Source of the DNA: Cloeon dipterum
Taxonomy: Eukaryota > Arthropoda > Insecta > Ephemeroptera > Baetidae
Assembly: GCF_949628265.1 (NCBI RefSeq)
Contig: NC_088789.1
Coordinates: 21,383,883-21,447,882, forward strand
Direction: 5' to 3'
DNA: 64,000 bases
The number at the start of each line of letters is the position of its first letter. The stretch's first letter is position 1. Made by a program: the position numbers and the translations under genes. Positions 24,032 through 39,000 of the stretch are shown here, piece after piece. Below the pieces are notes generated by a model. That model was not told the DNA's origin. It was given only the letters and a program-made list of their open reading frames with translations, and ran no database searches.

Positions 24032-27000
24032 TCAGTAGGTGCAACAGAAGAGTCTCTTCCAGAAGGGGGTGGGTTTCAGCCTCGGTTTGGGGGGCAGGGG
24101 GGCCCGGTAGTCGGCGGCCGCTCGGCTGCGCGCCTGCTGCCGCAGTCCGTGCACGATCGCCTGGTCGAACACCTCCTTCAGGTTGTGCTGCGTCAGGGCG
24201 GAGCACTCGATGTAGCCGCAGGCGCCGCACTGCGCCGCCACCCTGCGCGCCTCCATCTCAGACACGGGTCTCTCTCCATACCTGCAAATTTCGTGTCGGT
24301 CTTAGCACTGATTGTAAGAAAAAAATACTTAATAAAAAAGCATCAACGTTGAAATTACCCTTAAGAAGGATGTACGGTAAATTTTCCGTGCTTCAGATTT
24401 TTGTGTGTGAAAATAGCATCAACATTAGGCTAAAAGATGATATTTGCAGGACATGCATTTCATTGCACTGTTTGGATTGTTGGTTTTAAAGAATTGGTTG
24501 ATTTTTAATAAGATCCTTAAAATTTATTTCATTAAATTTTGGTTGAGAAAGAACGCAAAAAATTTGAGAATATTTACGGTTTAAATTTTCTAAGAGGATA
24601 ACATACGTTATATTAATACAACTTTACTCAATTTTACAATTTCACTATAAAATAATTAAAATAAATTAAATTAAATAATAGTCCACGTTAACTTAAAAAT
24701 TGTTTGGAGAGGCCAAGAATTTTGTATTCACTGAAACTGTGAAAAAATACTCATGGATGAATTTGTCTCACAAAGTATCATAATCGCCTACGAACAGAAA
24801 CAGACATTAGTTTATGAAAAATTTAATTTAGAGTATAATTTTCAAATCTCCGTAGATTGTTAAAAAATGCCAAATGATCTGCTAGAAATTCAACATCTGA
24901 ACAAACCCCATTCAAAACTGGTTGAAGCAAACATTTACCCTAGATTAAATGTGGGAACTTTTGTTCTTTGACAATATTTTGACTGATTGAAAAAAAAATA
25001 CCGAGTGTATAAAGTCAATCAAGTAAGTGCTCTATATTACCTTGCTAATCTAACAAGAACACCAACGTCGGCTCTGAGGTCACTTTGCGTTCCAGTGAGC
25101 AGAATGGTCGCATCGGGACAGAACGACCTGACCTCGGGTATCCACTTGGTGACGGCGTTGTGGAGGGACGCAGGCGAAACCACAGAGAAGCAGACGACGA
25201 AGATGTCGGTGCCGGTGTAGCACAGCGGCCTCAGCGAGTCGAAGTCGTCCTGAAAAACGAGTTCGATTTTTAGCATCTCACGAAATAGGCCACGCGCATA
25301 TATTTAAGAAATTCGCTCGGGTTCGGAAATCTCATCAAAGATTCGTAACGCAACGCGCCGTTTTATCAGATGCACGGAATTAGTTCAAAGCGGATGAATT
25401 CGTCTCGGCTGTCGGCGCGAAAAAGTCAGACGACCGCGGTCACGGTCGATTTTGACGAAGCGCGTCCGAAAACGAGCGGCCTCGCCAAGGAGCAGCTGCC
25501 TCTCTCTCGAGGCTTCTCCGGTTCTGGTCCATCATCTCAATTAACCTGGCAACGTGGCACGCACACGGCAGAACCAGCGAAGAGAGAGAGGAATAGACCA
25601 GCAGAGAAGCAGAGTGCACCTGACTTCTTTCATGCGTTTGTGCTCAATGTGCTGCTCCAAGGTTCAGCTCTTGCTTGAGTGTCTTTGAAGATGACAGAAT
25701 TGAGATGACAGCTCTACTATTCTCTATTTTGCTGAGCCCCAGTTAGTTAGAATTAGTTTAAAACCGAATAATGAAGGAAAATCATTTTATCTCAAGAAAA
25801 TCGGATGGAAGCGTATTAATCTATTAATTCCTTCACTTTATCCACTCACCGTTGAAACGGAATGACACGAATATTTTTTTTTCAACAAGCCAAAAATAGC
25901 CGAGTAAATTTAATTCTAATTTTAATCCTCAAAATAAGGATTTTAAACTGTATAAAAAATTTAAGGTGTTACATAGGAAAGTAAATCTCTAGATGAAATT
26001 ATAAATTTTCAGATTATGTATATGGGCAGTTTTAAAATAGTTCAAAATACTTATGTAGAGAAGAACTATACAATTGATTTTATCAAAGTCATTAATCTCT
26101 TCATATTTTTTTAATTAATTCAAAATCAGAAAATTTTTATATTCAATCTAGAGTTTTACTTTCTTATTTATTATCGTCCAACAAATTACTATTAAATTTA
26201 AATTGCTACTTGGTCCTCATTCTACTAGAGTGTTCTTTTTTTGTTATATATCACAATAAATCACTTTCGAATGACAAAAATGTTGCATTAAAAGAAATGA
26301 CTAAATTAAAATAAATTTTAAATAATAATAAACTTATAGTATTAAACTAATTTCAGAATAAAATAATTTTTGTGCGAGTTCTGCTTCCAGGAAGTTCATG
26401 ATTTACGATTTATTCTTTATTGCTAAACTATTTTTAACACTCCTAAAATGTGCTGGCGTTTGCAACGTTCTTGAACGGCCAAAGAAGCCGTCGGCAAGGT
26501 TCGCGGCACACGGAATTGGCTATCGGCGGTTCCCTTCAGCCTTTGTGCGAGCGTTGAGACGTTGAGAGGCCGGTGAGCTACGCGCGGACCCTCAAGGATC
26601 TCGGTAGCCGCGAACAATCTGCTGTCGATCGCGTGACAAAATTCAACGGCCAAATAATAAAGCATAATAGCAGTGCAAAAAAGAAGCAGGCTCGCGAAAG
26701 GCGGTGAGGGAGCAGCTAGATAGAGGACAAAGGAGCATAGAAAGCTGATTTGCGAGGCACAATAACACTCTCGCGCCGCGCCGCACAGTAATTATTATTC
26801 CCGGGTAGCCAAGAGTCAAGTCAGTCGGAGCAGTCACGGGCTCGAATAATACCAAATGACCAGGCAGCAGCAGCTTTCACGGTAGACAAAGTGGCGTTTC
26901 TCTTCAAGCCGGTACAAAATACATCAAAATGCAGATGCTGAGAGTGGCAGATGCTCGTCAATCTGCTCGAAAGTATTTCCCTTTCGTGCAGGTAATCCTG

Positions 27001-30000
27001 AGATTTATTTCAGCGGACCGCGATCAATTATCAGATAAAAATAAATAAATTCTGTTTTTTATTTACTGCCGGGTCTCATTGTTTGCAACGCACCCGACCG
27101 AGTGTTATTTATTTTGAGAGCGATTGTGCGGGTGGGAGTCGACGATGCGGGCAATAAAATTTAATTAAAAGCCAGTTCCAACCGTTTGACGCAAATGCAA
27201 ATTCTAGGACGTGTGCGTATACGAAATTAGAGTCCTGCTCATCGCATTAGAAGCGATCGTGCCTTAGATTTAAAATTACCGGTGGCGTAACTAATGCCTC
27301 CTTTTTAGTTTGTGGGCTGATTGTATCATCCTTGTTTTTTTACCATTAAATTAAAAATATGGCCAAAAATTTAGAAATAATAGGCTGCCGACCCTGATGA
27401 GAATTGCTACCATCAATAGAGTCAATAAATTTCGACGTGGCATTGATTCCAGCATTCGTTGCGAAACAAATTTTCCCGAAAATAATATTGCAAGGCTAGA
27501 AAAATAAGGAAACAAGCTTCTGAATCTAACCGCTTCACAGGAAACTAATTGCATAGCAACCTGAGGTAGTTTTAAAACGAGCTGCACAGACCGATGAACG
27601 TTCCCGCATGAAAATCGAGATAAACCACGGCCACTTCCTTTAACGGTCGAAGCCAAGCGATATCACATTAATCCGCAGCCATAATCCATCCATCATACTC
27701 GATTTCATCGCAAATTCTGCGTGGGAAGACTCGACTGTCCAGAAAATCTGCCCCGAAATCAATCTGCTGGACGGGAAAAGTCGTCATGCCACGTCGAGCG
27801 TTAAGTCAATCACGCATTTCGCGCGAGATAATAATATTTGGCCGACCGTCCAACTGGTTTAAATCAACACCTACGAATAATCGCTCGGCGGCGCAGCTGC
27901 TTTTCCCAGACGTGGATATAAAAATTAATATTCCACCGCACGGCACACATTAAGGGACCACCAGCAACAGTCGGTGGCACGGCAGATGTCACGAGACCGA
28001 CCTCCTCGCAACTCTTTTTCTGTTCTCCAATTAGCCAAATGAGGCGGAAGAAAACTGCGGCTGCCAAGCTCGACGGAAAATCAAACACCACCGCACTACG
28101 CACCTCATTTCCATTTAGATGGCCGTGTGCGTCCCGTCCCGAGCGAGATAAGGCACGTTTCCAATTTCCAACAACAGCAGCCGCTCGAAATCGTTGTTTT
28201 TTGTTGTGCTGCGTTTATTTTAAATAGGGTTACCAGCTTCCTATTACGGTATTTCCAATTTCCAACATAGGATTTATTAAAATAAATAAAAGCGACAGGA
28301 TTATAAATCGTTTATTTTATATAAAGAAAAAGAAAAAAAAATTCAGTCCTAACCAAAACATTCCATCCGCAAGTTTTGCTTATCTCTTCTCACAAGGAGA
28401 AGCGTCTGGTCACCCTAAATATAATTTTTTTATATTAAAGCGAACCTGAGAGGAAGCCTTTTGCTGCCAGATAGATTTTGAGCTGCCTGGCGGAGAGAGG
28501 CTGAGCGTGAAATTCGAGCACCACACATGTCAGGAATAAAAGCAGAGGAAAACAAAGTGTTGGCACGGCTTGCTGCATCTCCAGATGCACTGGTTCAAGC
28601 GGCAAAAAAAGAAGTGTTTAGTGCTGCTTTTTGGCCTCCCGAAAATTTTAATATAAACAAGACAAATGCCAGTTTCCTAAAGGCAAAAGAGCCTTGATGA
28701 AGGAAAACACTAGCGTGGCATTGTTAGAATGTCTTTGCATAAAAAATAAGTGTTGCATGAGATTGAAAAATCGAATCTCATCAGAGTCTGAAAAATATTG
28801 TCTCACACCAACAACTGATCTCAAGGTGAGAGGGAAATTTCACGTCTCAAATTTTCGATCTCATATCAAGAAATAATTTTTTTAGTCTCGCTTCATAAAT
28901 TTTCGCTTTTTTTCTATTCAAATCAATAAATTAAGAATTACAGATAACTTTGATGATGTCAGTTCTGTTTGTTGTTTTTCCGAGTTTTTACAAAGGATTG
29001 CACGAAGTCGTCATCGATTGCAAAATTGAACTCTTCAAGCGACACTCAACAGAGTTGTGTATATTTAATGTCTGGTGCGGTGGTGCGTGCCGCGGCCGCC
29101 TCCTTTGACGAATCACTTAAAAACAATAATCTTCACCGCCGATGATCAAGCTGCACGCAGTGCGTTTCTGTTTATTTACCGAGAGGCGCGTACAAACACG
29201 AGACGCCCATCACACCCAAGCATTAAAAGGGTGACGCAACACAAATTGTGTGAGCGAGTGCGCATTATGCCGGCGTGAGCTCACATTTTACGATCGAAAA
29301 GCAACAAAATCCACCTGCTTGCACTTGGAGGTGGAGACGCTGCGCTTTCGTGACATTGAATTTAGAAGAAAAATGTCAACCAAGGAGGAGGAGGACAATT
29401 GAATATCACGGGAAAATCTCGCTGGAGAGACAATAGCAGCGAGCAGACGAGATAATCTTCCTTGGTTTTCGCCCCGGTGACCTTCGCTGACCTTGTAACT
29501 GACGCACGAAGGCCTTACTCGGCGCTCTTGCTCAGTTCTTTTGCAAATAAAAAGAGCAGCAACTAGTTCGATAAAGACATAAAAATCTTCGAGTGCGAGC
29601 ACGCGAGATGAGAGCTCAAGGAAAGTGTCGAATCGACCGTGGGCGATTTCAAGACCTAATTACACGCGACCCTCGCGTTTATACATTATGTTAAGTTAAT
29701 TAATTACACAACGACGACGATGAAGACCAAGTGTGTTGCTATATAACAGGTGGTCCAAAAAGGTTGGTGTTCGTTTCTGAGGGGCCCGCCTTCTATGGCT
29801 TCAAATAGTTAAGGTCTGACTTAATTAATGACACACACGGCAGACCACCTCAATCCAAGACCACGCTGGGCACTGATTTGCAATGCAGATAAAACACTCG
29901 GAAGTTTCTTTAATAAACGCGGGGGACTATAAATAATAGTTTACATCAGCAATAAAGATTTCAAAAATAGATTTTGCGACGGCTACTCCCATGCGGATTA

Positions 30001-33000
30001 TTATAAGGAATGGGTTTGCTTGGAGAGAATTAATTATTTTCATTATGAATTGAATATGATTCAGAATTCTGTGGCGTGAATTTTTTTTTTTAATAACAAA
30101 AAGTACTGCGGGGCCGAAACAGCGAGCTCTTAAGTAAAAACGTGCGTGCCATTTTCTTCCATTCTTCCTTTGACAGTTAATTCACTTTTCCTTATTTTCC
30201 GCTTATATGGAAGTAGCCAATTTAAATATATTTTATGTCTTCTTTTTCCTTTAAAATAGTTTAATAAAGACATTCTCGGAAAAGAAGTCTCTTGTCGGTA
30301 TCCAATTAAAAATTGCGTTTGTATGTTTAATTTCCTTACAATCCTGCCAATTAAAAGCACTCGAGCGATTGCATGAATTGGCGCTCAGTCAACACGCCCG
30401 AGGGAAACGGGAAATCGATACCATAACAAGACGCGCTGATTGATTTGTTATGATTAAAGCAAATTAGCTCGGCTCAAGCCCTCAGGTGAGAGGAGTGCAA
30501 TTAAAACACATTCACCGAGAGCGCTAATCGATCGATTCCATTTTGCGAGTGCAAAAATTGGAGCGGAAAATCGGAGAGAAATCAATTTGATCATCAAAGC
30601 GGTCGCGATTAGCCTACGGATTATGAGGAGGCCTCCATTAAGGTGACTCACAGCCTATTCTGAGACAATAATTATGCAAATTGGGCGCTAAGAAATAAAT
30701 TCGCCCGTTCCACTAACTAATTGCGACACTTAAATGTGTGTGTGTGTTGGTTTGGTCGAAAGTAAAGGACGCTTGATATGGGCTGCCTCGGCGAACGCGG
30801 CTCAGCTGCCTGAAACGCGCGCGACTGGTTCTCCAAGTATGGGAAATGCAACCGGCTCCGCGTGCATTCATATGTATACATATACAATGGTGAGCGGAAT
30901 AAGCAAGAAACGCCTCTCCTGCAGTCTCATTACCGTGTGATTGCGGTTACGATTCGAATATAATGCACTGCCTGTGTATAATGGCAGGTGCTGAGCCTCG
31001 CTCCTAATTGCGCCTTGGGAGGAAACCGCCGTTTGTTTGATTGCATTCGACGGAGCGCGAGATGAGAATTTTCGTCAACTCGGCCAGTGAAACGCCTCAC
31101 ACGCATACATGCCATCCATCATAATGGCTAAACGTGAGGCCGAATGCAATCATTGTTGCACTATAAGAGTTTCTCTCTTACTGTCCTTGTGTAATCTTAC
31201 ATTCTTAGAATTTTTAAAAACAATGTGTTACCATCTAAACAAGACCGAGAGAAATTATTGAAATCTAGAATTTGCATATTTTCTCGGCATGAACTTAAAC
31301 TATGTGGGACTCCTTTCGGCATGAGTCACGAGATTTTGTTGAAATTTGGTGGGGTTGTGGCCCACCAAACTATTGGAAATTTTAGGTAAGAATGAGTTTT
31401 TCTAAATTTTGTTCTGATCAAGTTAAATTAAAAATGGTATCTAAGATATTCTATATTTCATGGCTAAAAACTTAACCATGACCAATGTTTTTAGGTCAAG
31501 CTTAAAAATTTAAGAATTATTTTTTCAAAATATGAAATACCCAGAGTGAGCATCATTTTACTGAGAAATTAAATGAAATGGTGATTCCTCTATACTTTTT
31601 ACAAAGTTCTCCTGTTTTCCAAAATGAAAAAAACTTGACAAATATTGCGCCTAGACCACAAAAAATCTTGGATGACATGTAATACGAGTAGTTTTACCTG
31701 AAACGTGGTCAATATTGATCGTAACTCTATCATAACCATTAAGGAAATCTATCTCCTTCTCACGAGGATCCTTGAAGGTTGATTTTGGGAGGTTAAATTT
31801 CATCTCGATTATTGCTTGGTATTTTCAATGTTTGATTATTATTTGTTACCTTCAGAAACTCAAATCAGTCGTTGTTTTTTTATTATTCCCTTTGATTAAA
31901 AATTAAATCCTACTTTTTGGATAAAAATTTGTTTTTATATTCCAAGAGCTTCAACCAGAGCCGACAAAAACGAACGATCCAGCGCAACGCAGATGTAAAA
32001 ATTTAATTCCTTCCACAGTGAAGAGATTCGTGATTTTATGAGGTCTCTGCCCGGTATGTGTGTAAAAGAGATCCTATCGGAACATAAGATACATCCTGCG
32101 TTTTAGCACTTTTAAAAAAGAAGTACCTTGTCGGCGCGCGGTGCGGGGAAAAACGAGAGGGTCGTGTCCTTTTAGATAATGTATTAATTTTCAAGAAAGG
32201 CGCAGTTTGGCTTCTGATTAATCTAGCTGACGAAAAGGCAGCTCGAACAAAAGTCATTTGATGCCTATCTCGTTGGGCGGAGGAAATTTGATACACGCTC
32301 GAACACAAAAGGCGATAGACAACAGGGGTTGAAAATCAAGGTGACAGCAGCACTTAATATCTCTTTCGTTACCTGGCCAGCTGTGTCGCAGAGCTGCAGT
32401 CTCAAAGGTTGGCCGTCGATGCGAACCACGACTGAAACAAAAGGCATAGATCGATCAAACTCTAAATCCTTTTTAGTACATTAGGTTAAGGCTGAATAAT
32501 ATACCTATAAAAGGAAAAGAAAGTCCATATAAGGGAATTAGTACGCTTTAAAGACAGCATTTTATGCTTAAAAATTGATGTGCAGTAATTTCAAATGTGG
32601 TTTTATAGATGCGTGTAAGATTTATACTGCAGCGAATTGCTATCTCGTTATCCACATTTTTCATCCGTAATTGTACAAAAAACTGCTGAGCAGCTACATA
32701 TTTCAGTTTTCCCTTGTGCCAAAATCTGAAAAATCAATTTTAATAGGTTTGCTTTACGATTAAAACTGCTTGGCACCTTTGAATCTCATGCATCGACTAA
32801 ACAAAGTTTCAAAGCTCATGTTTTTCCTATTCGGATTCTTGTAATTGTTGATTCACTCTAACTAAGCATCTGCAGTTTATTAATAGCAAAAGATTTCCAC
32901 TCCATTCATGCATAATGATATCAGTTATGTAAACACGCACGATGCACGTATGATTGACAACAACTCTCTTCCCATAAACACTGATCTGCTAATGAACCAA

Positions 33001-36000
33001 TCGGCCATCAAACGCCACCCGACTCGAAACGCTAAGACCTCTTGATGGTATAATTAACAATGCATTATTCCTCTCACGCATCTGCATGATTAAACAAGAG
33101 ACTCGGCTGCTCATTAAGTCAATTCAATCCAACTTATTTCATTTTGTACTTTTCCCACAGCATACACAGACATGTGTTGGGAATAATTGCGAAACACGTG
33201 ATCATGATCGCAGCAGGGCGAGAGCACAGCGTCTGACCGATGGTCTCATTTGCACGTCGCGAATTTTCTTTCGTCCGCCTGCTCGGCCGGTCGGTGTTTA
33301 TTAATTCGGACGTCGGAATGACACATTGCATGCATGGACGGACAAATATTAATGCGGCCAGAGTTGTTGTGTCTCCACTCGGCCAATGTTTGAACACGCT
33401 CCATCGCCTCCAGCCAACAGCGACGCCAAATTAAACTTCCTTGTGTTGTATGTTTTTCGATCAATGAGGTCATTCATTGGCTTAAGCGTCGCGAGTCGCG
33501 AAACACAAATAAATGCGAGCTTTTAATGGGTCAGTGGAGAAATATTTGCAGGAAAAATATATTATTATTTGACATTCCGCAAGAAATATTGAGTTAAACA
33601 GTCAAGCAGTCTGTGCACACATTTAAGAAATATATTTCCATGGTACTTGCGATAATGTGTGTACTGCAAAATGGAGAAAAATCATATTTATCTTTAATTC
33701 AAATATTTTCTACGAATTCGGAAAGAGCTTTTTCCCTGTGAGCCGTTTAATGTGGATAGAGGGTTGATGTTAGAATTGTTGGCTACAATAAGCAGATGAT
33801 CAAAATGTTATAAGTTTTAACAATTTGTTATAATGTCTAATGATCAATTAAAATTAAAACGTTGCTAATTTTCTCTAAAATTTATGCGCTTGAAGAGTTT
33901 TTCTTGGTAGATTTTGATTCTTCTCGTCGAAATCTATTTAACGGTGAATGACAATTTTCGGGGAAACTCCTTGTTGGAAAATAAAATAATACTTCAAAGC
34001 CTAGGAAATCTGTGCTCACCAATTGAAAAGCATGCTAACTTTGTAACAAATTTTCTAAAAAATGAGCAGTGCTATCCAGGTCATTTTTTTTTCTTTATCT
34101 GAATCTTTAAGGATTATTTTACACATTTGCAACTAGGATTTTCCGGGGATTTTGCGGCATCAATCCTCTTTAAATGGATTGTGAATCCAGAGGCGTTTTG
34201 TCCTCTGCGTAATAAAACCTTCAAACATAAAGACAAACCCTTGAGATCCGAATTAGAGCCGGGATCTCACGTTACCTGTGAATTTCCTAACTAAGGTATT
34301 ATTCCAAATGCAATAAAACAAGCAATGTACCGTAATTTTAGACTGCTAAGCCGGCAGACGGCACGAGGTGCGAATTACCATGGAGCGGTGCATGTTATCA
34401 GCGAATACACATTGCGTGCGTTTCAATTCCGACGTAATGGCTTCCTCTTTCCCGCAGATAAAAGCCTGCTTTGGCCGGGTTGACCAGCATGAGCTTTCCA
34501 GGTGCGACCCTTTTCTCTTATCTGCACCCGTGCGTGCACTTTTTTTAACCCGCAACGCGATATTCGTCGTGGATTTACGGCTCACAGGAGAAATATATAT
34601 AAATGAAAAATAGTTCTGGCGTGAATTATGATCAGTGGAAAATGGCAAGAGGAAAATCAGTGGAGCTTTCATTTTTCCACCTCAGTGATTTGCATGCGAC
34701 TTTCATATTCATGCCACTTCGGCTTTCATGCTCGGGTGATTAATATGAATTATTGCTAATTCAGTTGATGCTTATCAAAGTGAAAACGAACAAATATTTG
34801 CAAGCACGCACGCCAAGGCCATAATCCACAGGTATTTGCTCTCGCACTTGTCAAAAGGAGATGCGATCAATTAATCACCATTGCATTTTGTGCAAGGCCG
34901 AGTTCATTGTGTTTTCCATCTCCAGATTTTCAGTGGAAAATAGCCAGCAGGTTTTCTAAAATTTAAATCTTCGGGCCATTGCGAAACGATTCCCACGCAC
35001 GCGATTTGCATGTCGTGCTCGCTATCTCGCGCGCATCAGACACGCAAAATTTTTATACTGGGCATGAAATACAAAAGAGCATCTGCCATTTTTTATTGCG
35101 AGCGCCTTGTTAAGCCCATAAAACAATTAAAACAGTCTGCTTTAGGCAGCAAACAGGAGACACACTTGGCGGTGCACAAAACGCGTGGAAATCAGCTGCC
35201 CTCCGCGTCTTCCTGCGAAAGAAGAGACCGCCGTGTTCATTAACGACACGCCAATTGCAGAATTGCAGGTGCCAATGTGTGCGATTAGGTCTGATCTGCT
35301 TTTTTATTCACCTCGCGCAGACAGGCGGCAGCTGCTCTAATGGGCACGCACAGCGAATTTTCTTGATTAACTTATCATTATCTAAAGTCTTTTTTCTAGT
35401 GAATGGTGATGGACTCATGAAGGCTTCAATATTTTAAAACGAACATAGAAAGCCAATTAAACTTTTTATCTTGGAGTCTAACTATTTTTCATGTACCATG
35501 AAAAGATTATTTAAAAAGGCATCCTCTAAAGTTTAAAAGATGAAATAATGATTAGAGCAGGACATTTCTGTAGAAACACAGCAACCGTACGAAATATTTT
35601 CCTACCGCGAAGCAAAATGATACATTTTGATTTTTAGAAAATGTATACGGTTTTAAGACTGTTTTGGCAGTATTAGAGGGCTTTAAGATTTATGTAAGGT
35701 TCAGCTGTCAATTTTAGACGATTTTTTCCATACAAATGAGACGGTTTCTAGGCCGATTTAGATAGTTTTACGAGACATCGTTTCAGCCCAATTAACACGG
35801 TTTTCTGTAACCATTTCTACTGAAAATCTCACGTTTATTTTAACAAGTCAAAATTCTAGTCATTTTTCAGGAGAACTGTACCGAAAATACCGAAAAATCA
35901 TTTTTTGAATCGGAAATTTAGTATCGTTTTTATTTTGCCGTCTAAACTGAATGGGAATGAAACAAAGGGTGATTTTTTTTAAATGCATTAAACCGTTTTT

Positions 36001-39000
36001 CAGACCTATAAAAGTGACGTTTTGACCGCGGACAGAATAAGAGGTCGGAAACAGGTCCAGCAAGCGAGCGAGCGGACCATGCATCAAATAATGATTTACA
36101 AGCGAGGAACGAAGGCGCGCGAGGCTCATGCCTTTTTCAGCCATGGATGGATGACTCACGCTGCTCTCTCTGTGGCCAATTTGAAGAGGACGCGGTCAGC
36201 CTGACTGGCGCTTGCATATTTATAATAAGTCGGCTCTCAGCGCCGGCTGGTTATTTTTGTACAGTTTAACGCAGTTTCGAGGGCAGTTGTTCATTCCTCG
36301 TCTGGCAGCGCCGAACGAACGCACGCGGCCCACGGCTGATTAATTTTTAGCCGATGACGGATGGGTTCGCCGGAAAAGGCGAAACAGCTATTTTTCTGCT
36401 CAATCTGCGGAACAACGCAAGAAGTGTGAAACGTGAGCCCCTCGTAAATTGCGGACCCTTATTTTCGGAGGAAGCTATTTTTCCTTAGGAAGAGACGGGT
36501 GATTAATCTGTGGCGAGATAAAAACCATTTGTTTGTTCACATTGAGGGTGCTAATTAGCTGGCGGCGTTAAATGACACTGCGCAGGAAATGGGCTGCTTA
36601 TCTGCGCGGATCTGCCAAAACACGAAAACCCTCCTCGTAACTAATTACATAACAAATAAACAAAAATTTTCCCACAGAAATCTGAACAGTTAAGTTTAAA
36701 AAGAAAGATATCGAGGGCATTAACGAACGAAATTTCGTAGAAACACAGTGCTCGGCACCTTTGATATGATTTTTCAAGGTTCAAGATAGGAAAGCTAGCC
36801 CGGGAGGCAAAAGGTGCGATTTTAGGACAAAAGGTCGGTCGTCGGGCGGCGCGGAAAGATGAAAAATGAATTGCGCCGCCGAGCAGGCTGAGGCTGTCGG
36901 GCTCTCTTTGAGAGACGGACGCACTGCCTCGGCATCACCTGCAATCAGGCAGCTCTCAAATTAGTTGTTTCAAAATTAGGGGGTCGCCGAGAGCGCGGTG
37001 TGGCAACCCAGCCTTATTAAGTGTGATTATGCCAGGGTTTCGGGCAGAATCCTCGGCGTGGGAAATGAGCCGCTGCTGGCAAATGAGCGGCGGCGTTGCC
37101 AAGAGCAGCCCAGGTGGCCGGCAGGTGGGATTTATTTTGTATCGGGCCGAAAAATAATGATTCCACTGCGCCCGCCACCGCTGCAGAGAGTGAGTAATAT
37201 TTTCATGGTCATTCAAGAAGACGTGGAGGAGAAGCAAGAGAAGAAGAAGAAGGTTCGATTAAATTTTACCTGAAGCGCACCGCCGGTAAAATAATGGGTG
37301 TGCATGGCCAGGGAAACATTTTAACCAGACCTGTTCTCGCACAACCTCTGATAAACACTTGACATATCAAATTTTTGTAAAAATATATAATATTTATTAT
37401 TAAACATATTTAATAAGCTTAGCCACCAATGAATTTGAATTTTTGACACTTGAACGAGTTTAAATTTAAGATAATATTTATTTTTGTAAATTAATTCGAA
37501 ATAAAAATGAAATAATGAACGTTGCACTACCAATCATTTGCAACATTAAATAAAAAAAATCAATGTTAATCAATTCAAATTAATTTTTAATTTCGAAATT
37601 AATACAAAATAGGATAATTTTAAAGGCCCCTTTAATTTTGAACCAATTTAAACATTTTGTAATAGAAACTAATTGTAGGGATGGAATATGTTGGAATTAA
37701 ATTATTGCTAACTTATTCGGAAATTTACATAGCCTGGCCCCGTTTTTAGTTTGATTTAAATTATTCTCACTGTGGGCTTTCCAACGGTTTTTAAAAAATC
37801 AGATTTTCAGTTGGCCAGCACAAAACCTTGGAGCCAGTTTTTCCGGGAAATGCACAAGGCAACCGCGGCAGTATGACCCAATTCATAAAGGCAAAAACTA
37901 TTTTCATGTTTTGTTACGAAATTTGATCTTTACAATTTCCAAACCAAAGAAAACAAGAAAATTCAATTAACCACATACGAAATGTACTTGAGACCTGTGA
38001 AATAATGTTTACGAATCGCCGGTGCGACCTGTTGCATTATTGTCTCACTACAACGCGTTGATGCTCTAGTTGAGACCAAGCGTGATTTCACAGCAGAGCA
38101 GAAACCTTGGCCACTTGCCCACTGGTTACAATTATTCTGCCTACCTGTCTCGCATACGACAATAAAACAAAAACAGCTAGTTGTGCTGCGTCTTGTGGGA
38201 GCAAAAGTGAGGAATATTCGAGTGTACGTGATCTCATTTGCCTTGAAATTCGAGACCGCGCCACCGCGTGTAATATTAAGCAGCAGCAGCAGCAGGCACA
38301 ATAAATATGTTTTGCCAATCGCATGCCATAAAATTCAATACGGAACAGCCGCATTTTGTGCAGCTGATGTTCCTCGACCTTTTTCTCAAGTGCGAAGCAA
38401 ACCACCGGATCACCTTCTTTGAAACCAAATTACGCGCTCGGCTCGCACGCTGCGCTGAAAAGGAATCGTAAAATTTCACTTCTGACGCTCGTATTCGCGT
38501 CGTAAAGTAATTATTAAAGATGTTCGCCGCTTTTCCGTATATAATTAAAACCACGCCTGCAGTCTGCCGCCGCGAGTTTCTCTCCAAATTTCAGTGTCCC
38601 GTTTTCACGACCCGATCGCGTCTCTCGTTCGTTTTTCTGCCGATGGTGCAACACGTGTTAGTTTCGAACTCCAACCCAAATAGATTCCTCGCAACTCCCT
38701 CGCTGACTTAATTTTAATCTCGCCGCGCTAGTGGGATTAGCTGCTCGTCTTCTGCTGCACTCCTGCCAAAAGCAGTTTTTCCTCGCTCGATTCCATTCAC
38801 AAATCAAGCGATAATAGTAGCAAAAACATTCAGGGTAATCCCATGCAGACTGTAGCTTGACAAAATCACATTTAGTTGAAGATTTGGATGCTTTGAAAGC
38901 GTGTCATTGTTGTCACTCCGTTTTAAAAGATCTCAGTCCGAATATCACTGTAATGAGTCTATTTCGAAACAGCGAAAGCGCGGAAATACTAGTTTCCAAC

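Larger units (their letters stand above)
25250..32372 (-). other. RhoU intron 2 (7.1 kb)
   Basis: A large intron with more GC-rich, less decayed segments (about 26.4-27.3, 27.6-28.2, 29.0-29.6 and 30.4-31.1 kb) alternating with AT-rich sequence, as expected of an intron rich in regulatory DNA. It also holds two plus-strand candidate coding pieces listed separately. A perfect 9-bp stem (31345-31353 with 31361-31369, TTTGGTGGG/CCCACCAAA) is present. Confidence 0.5.

Noticed and set aside
36998-37273. 91-codon plus-strand frame ending in a Glu/Lys run
   Set aside because: No domain, no splice context, and it lies in RhoU intron 1; chance in a GC-richer island is more likely.
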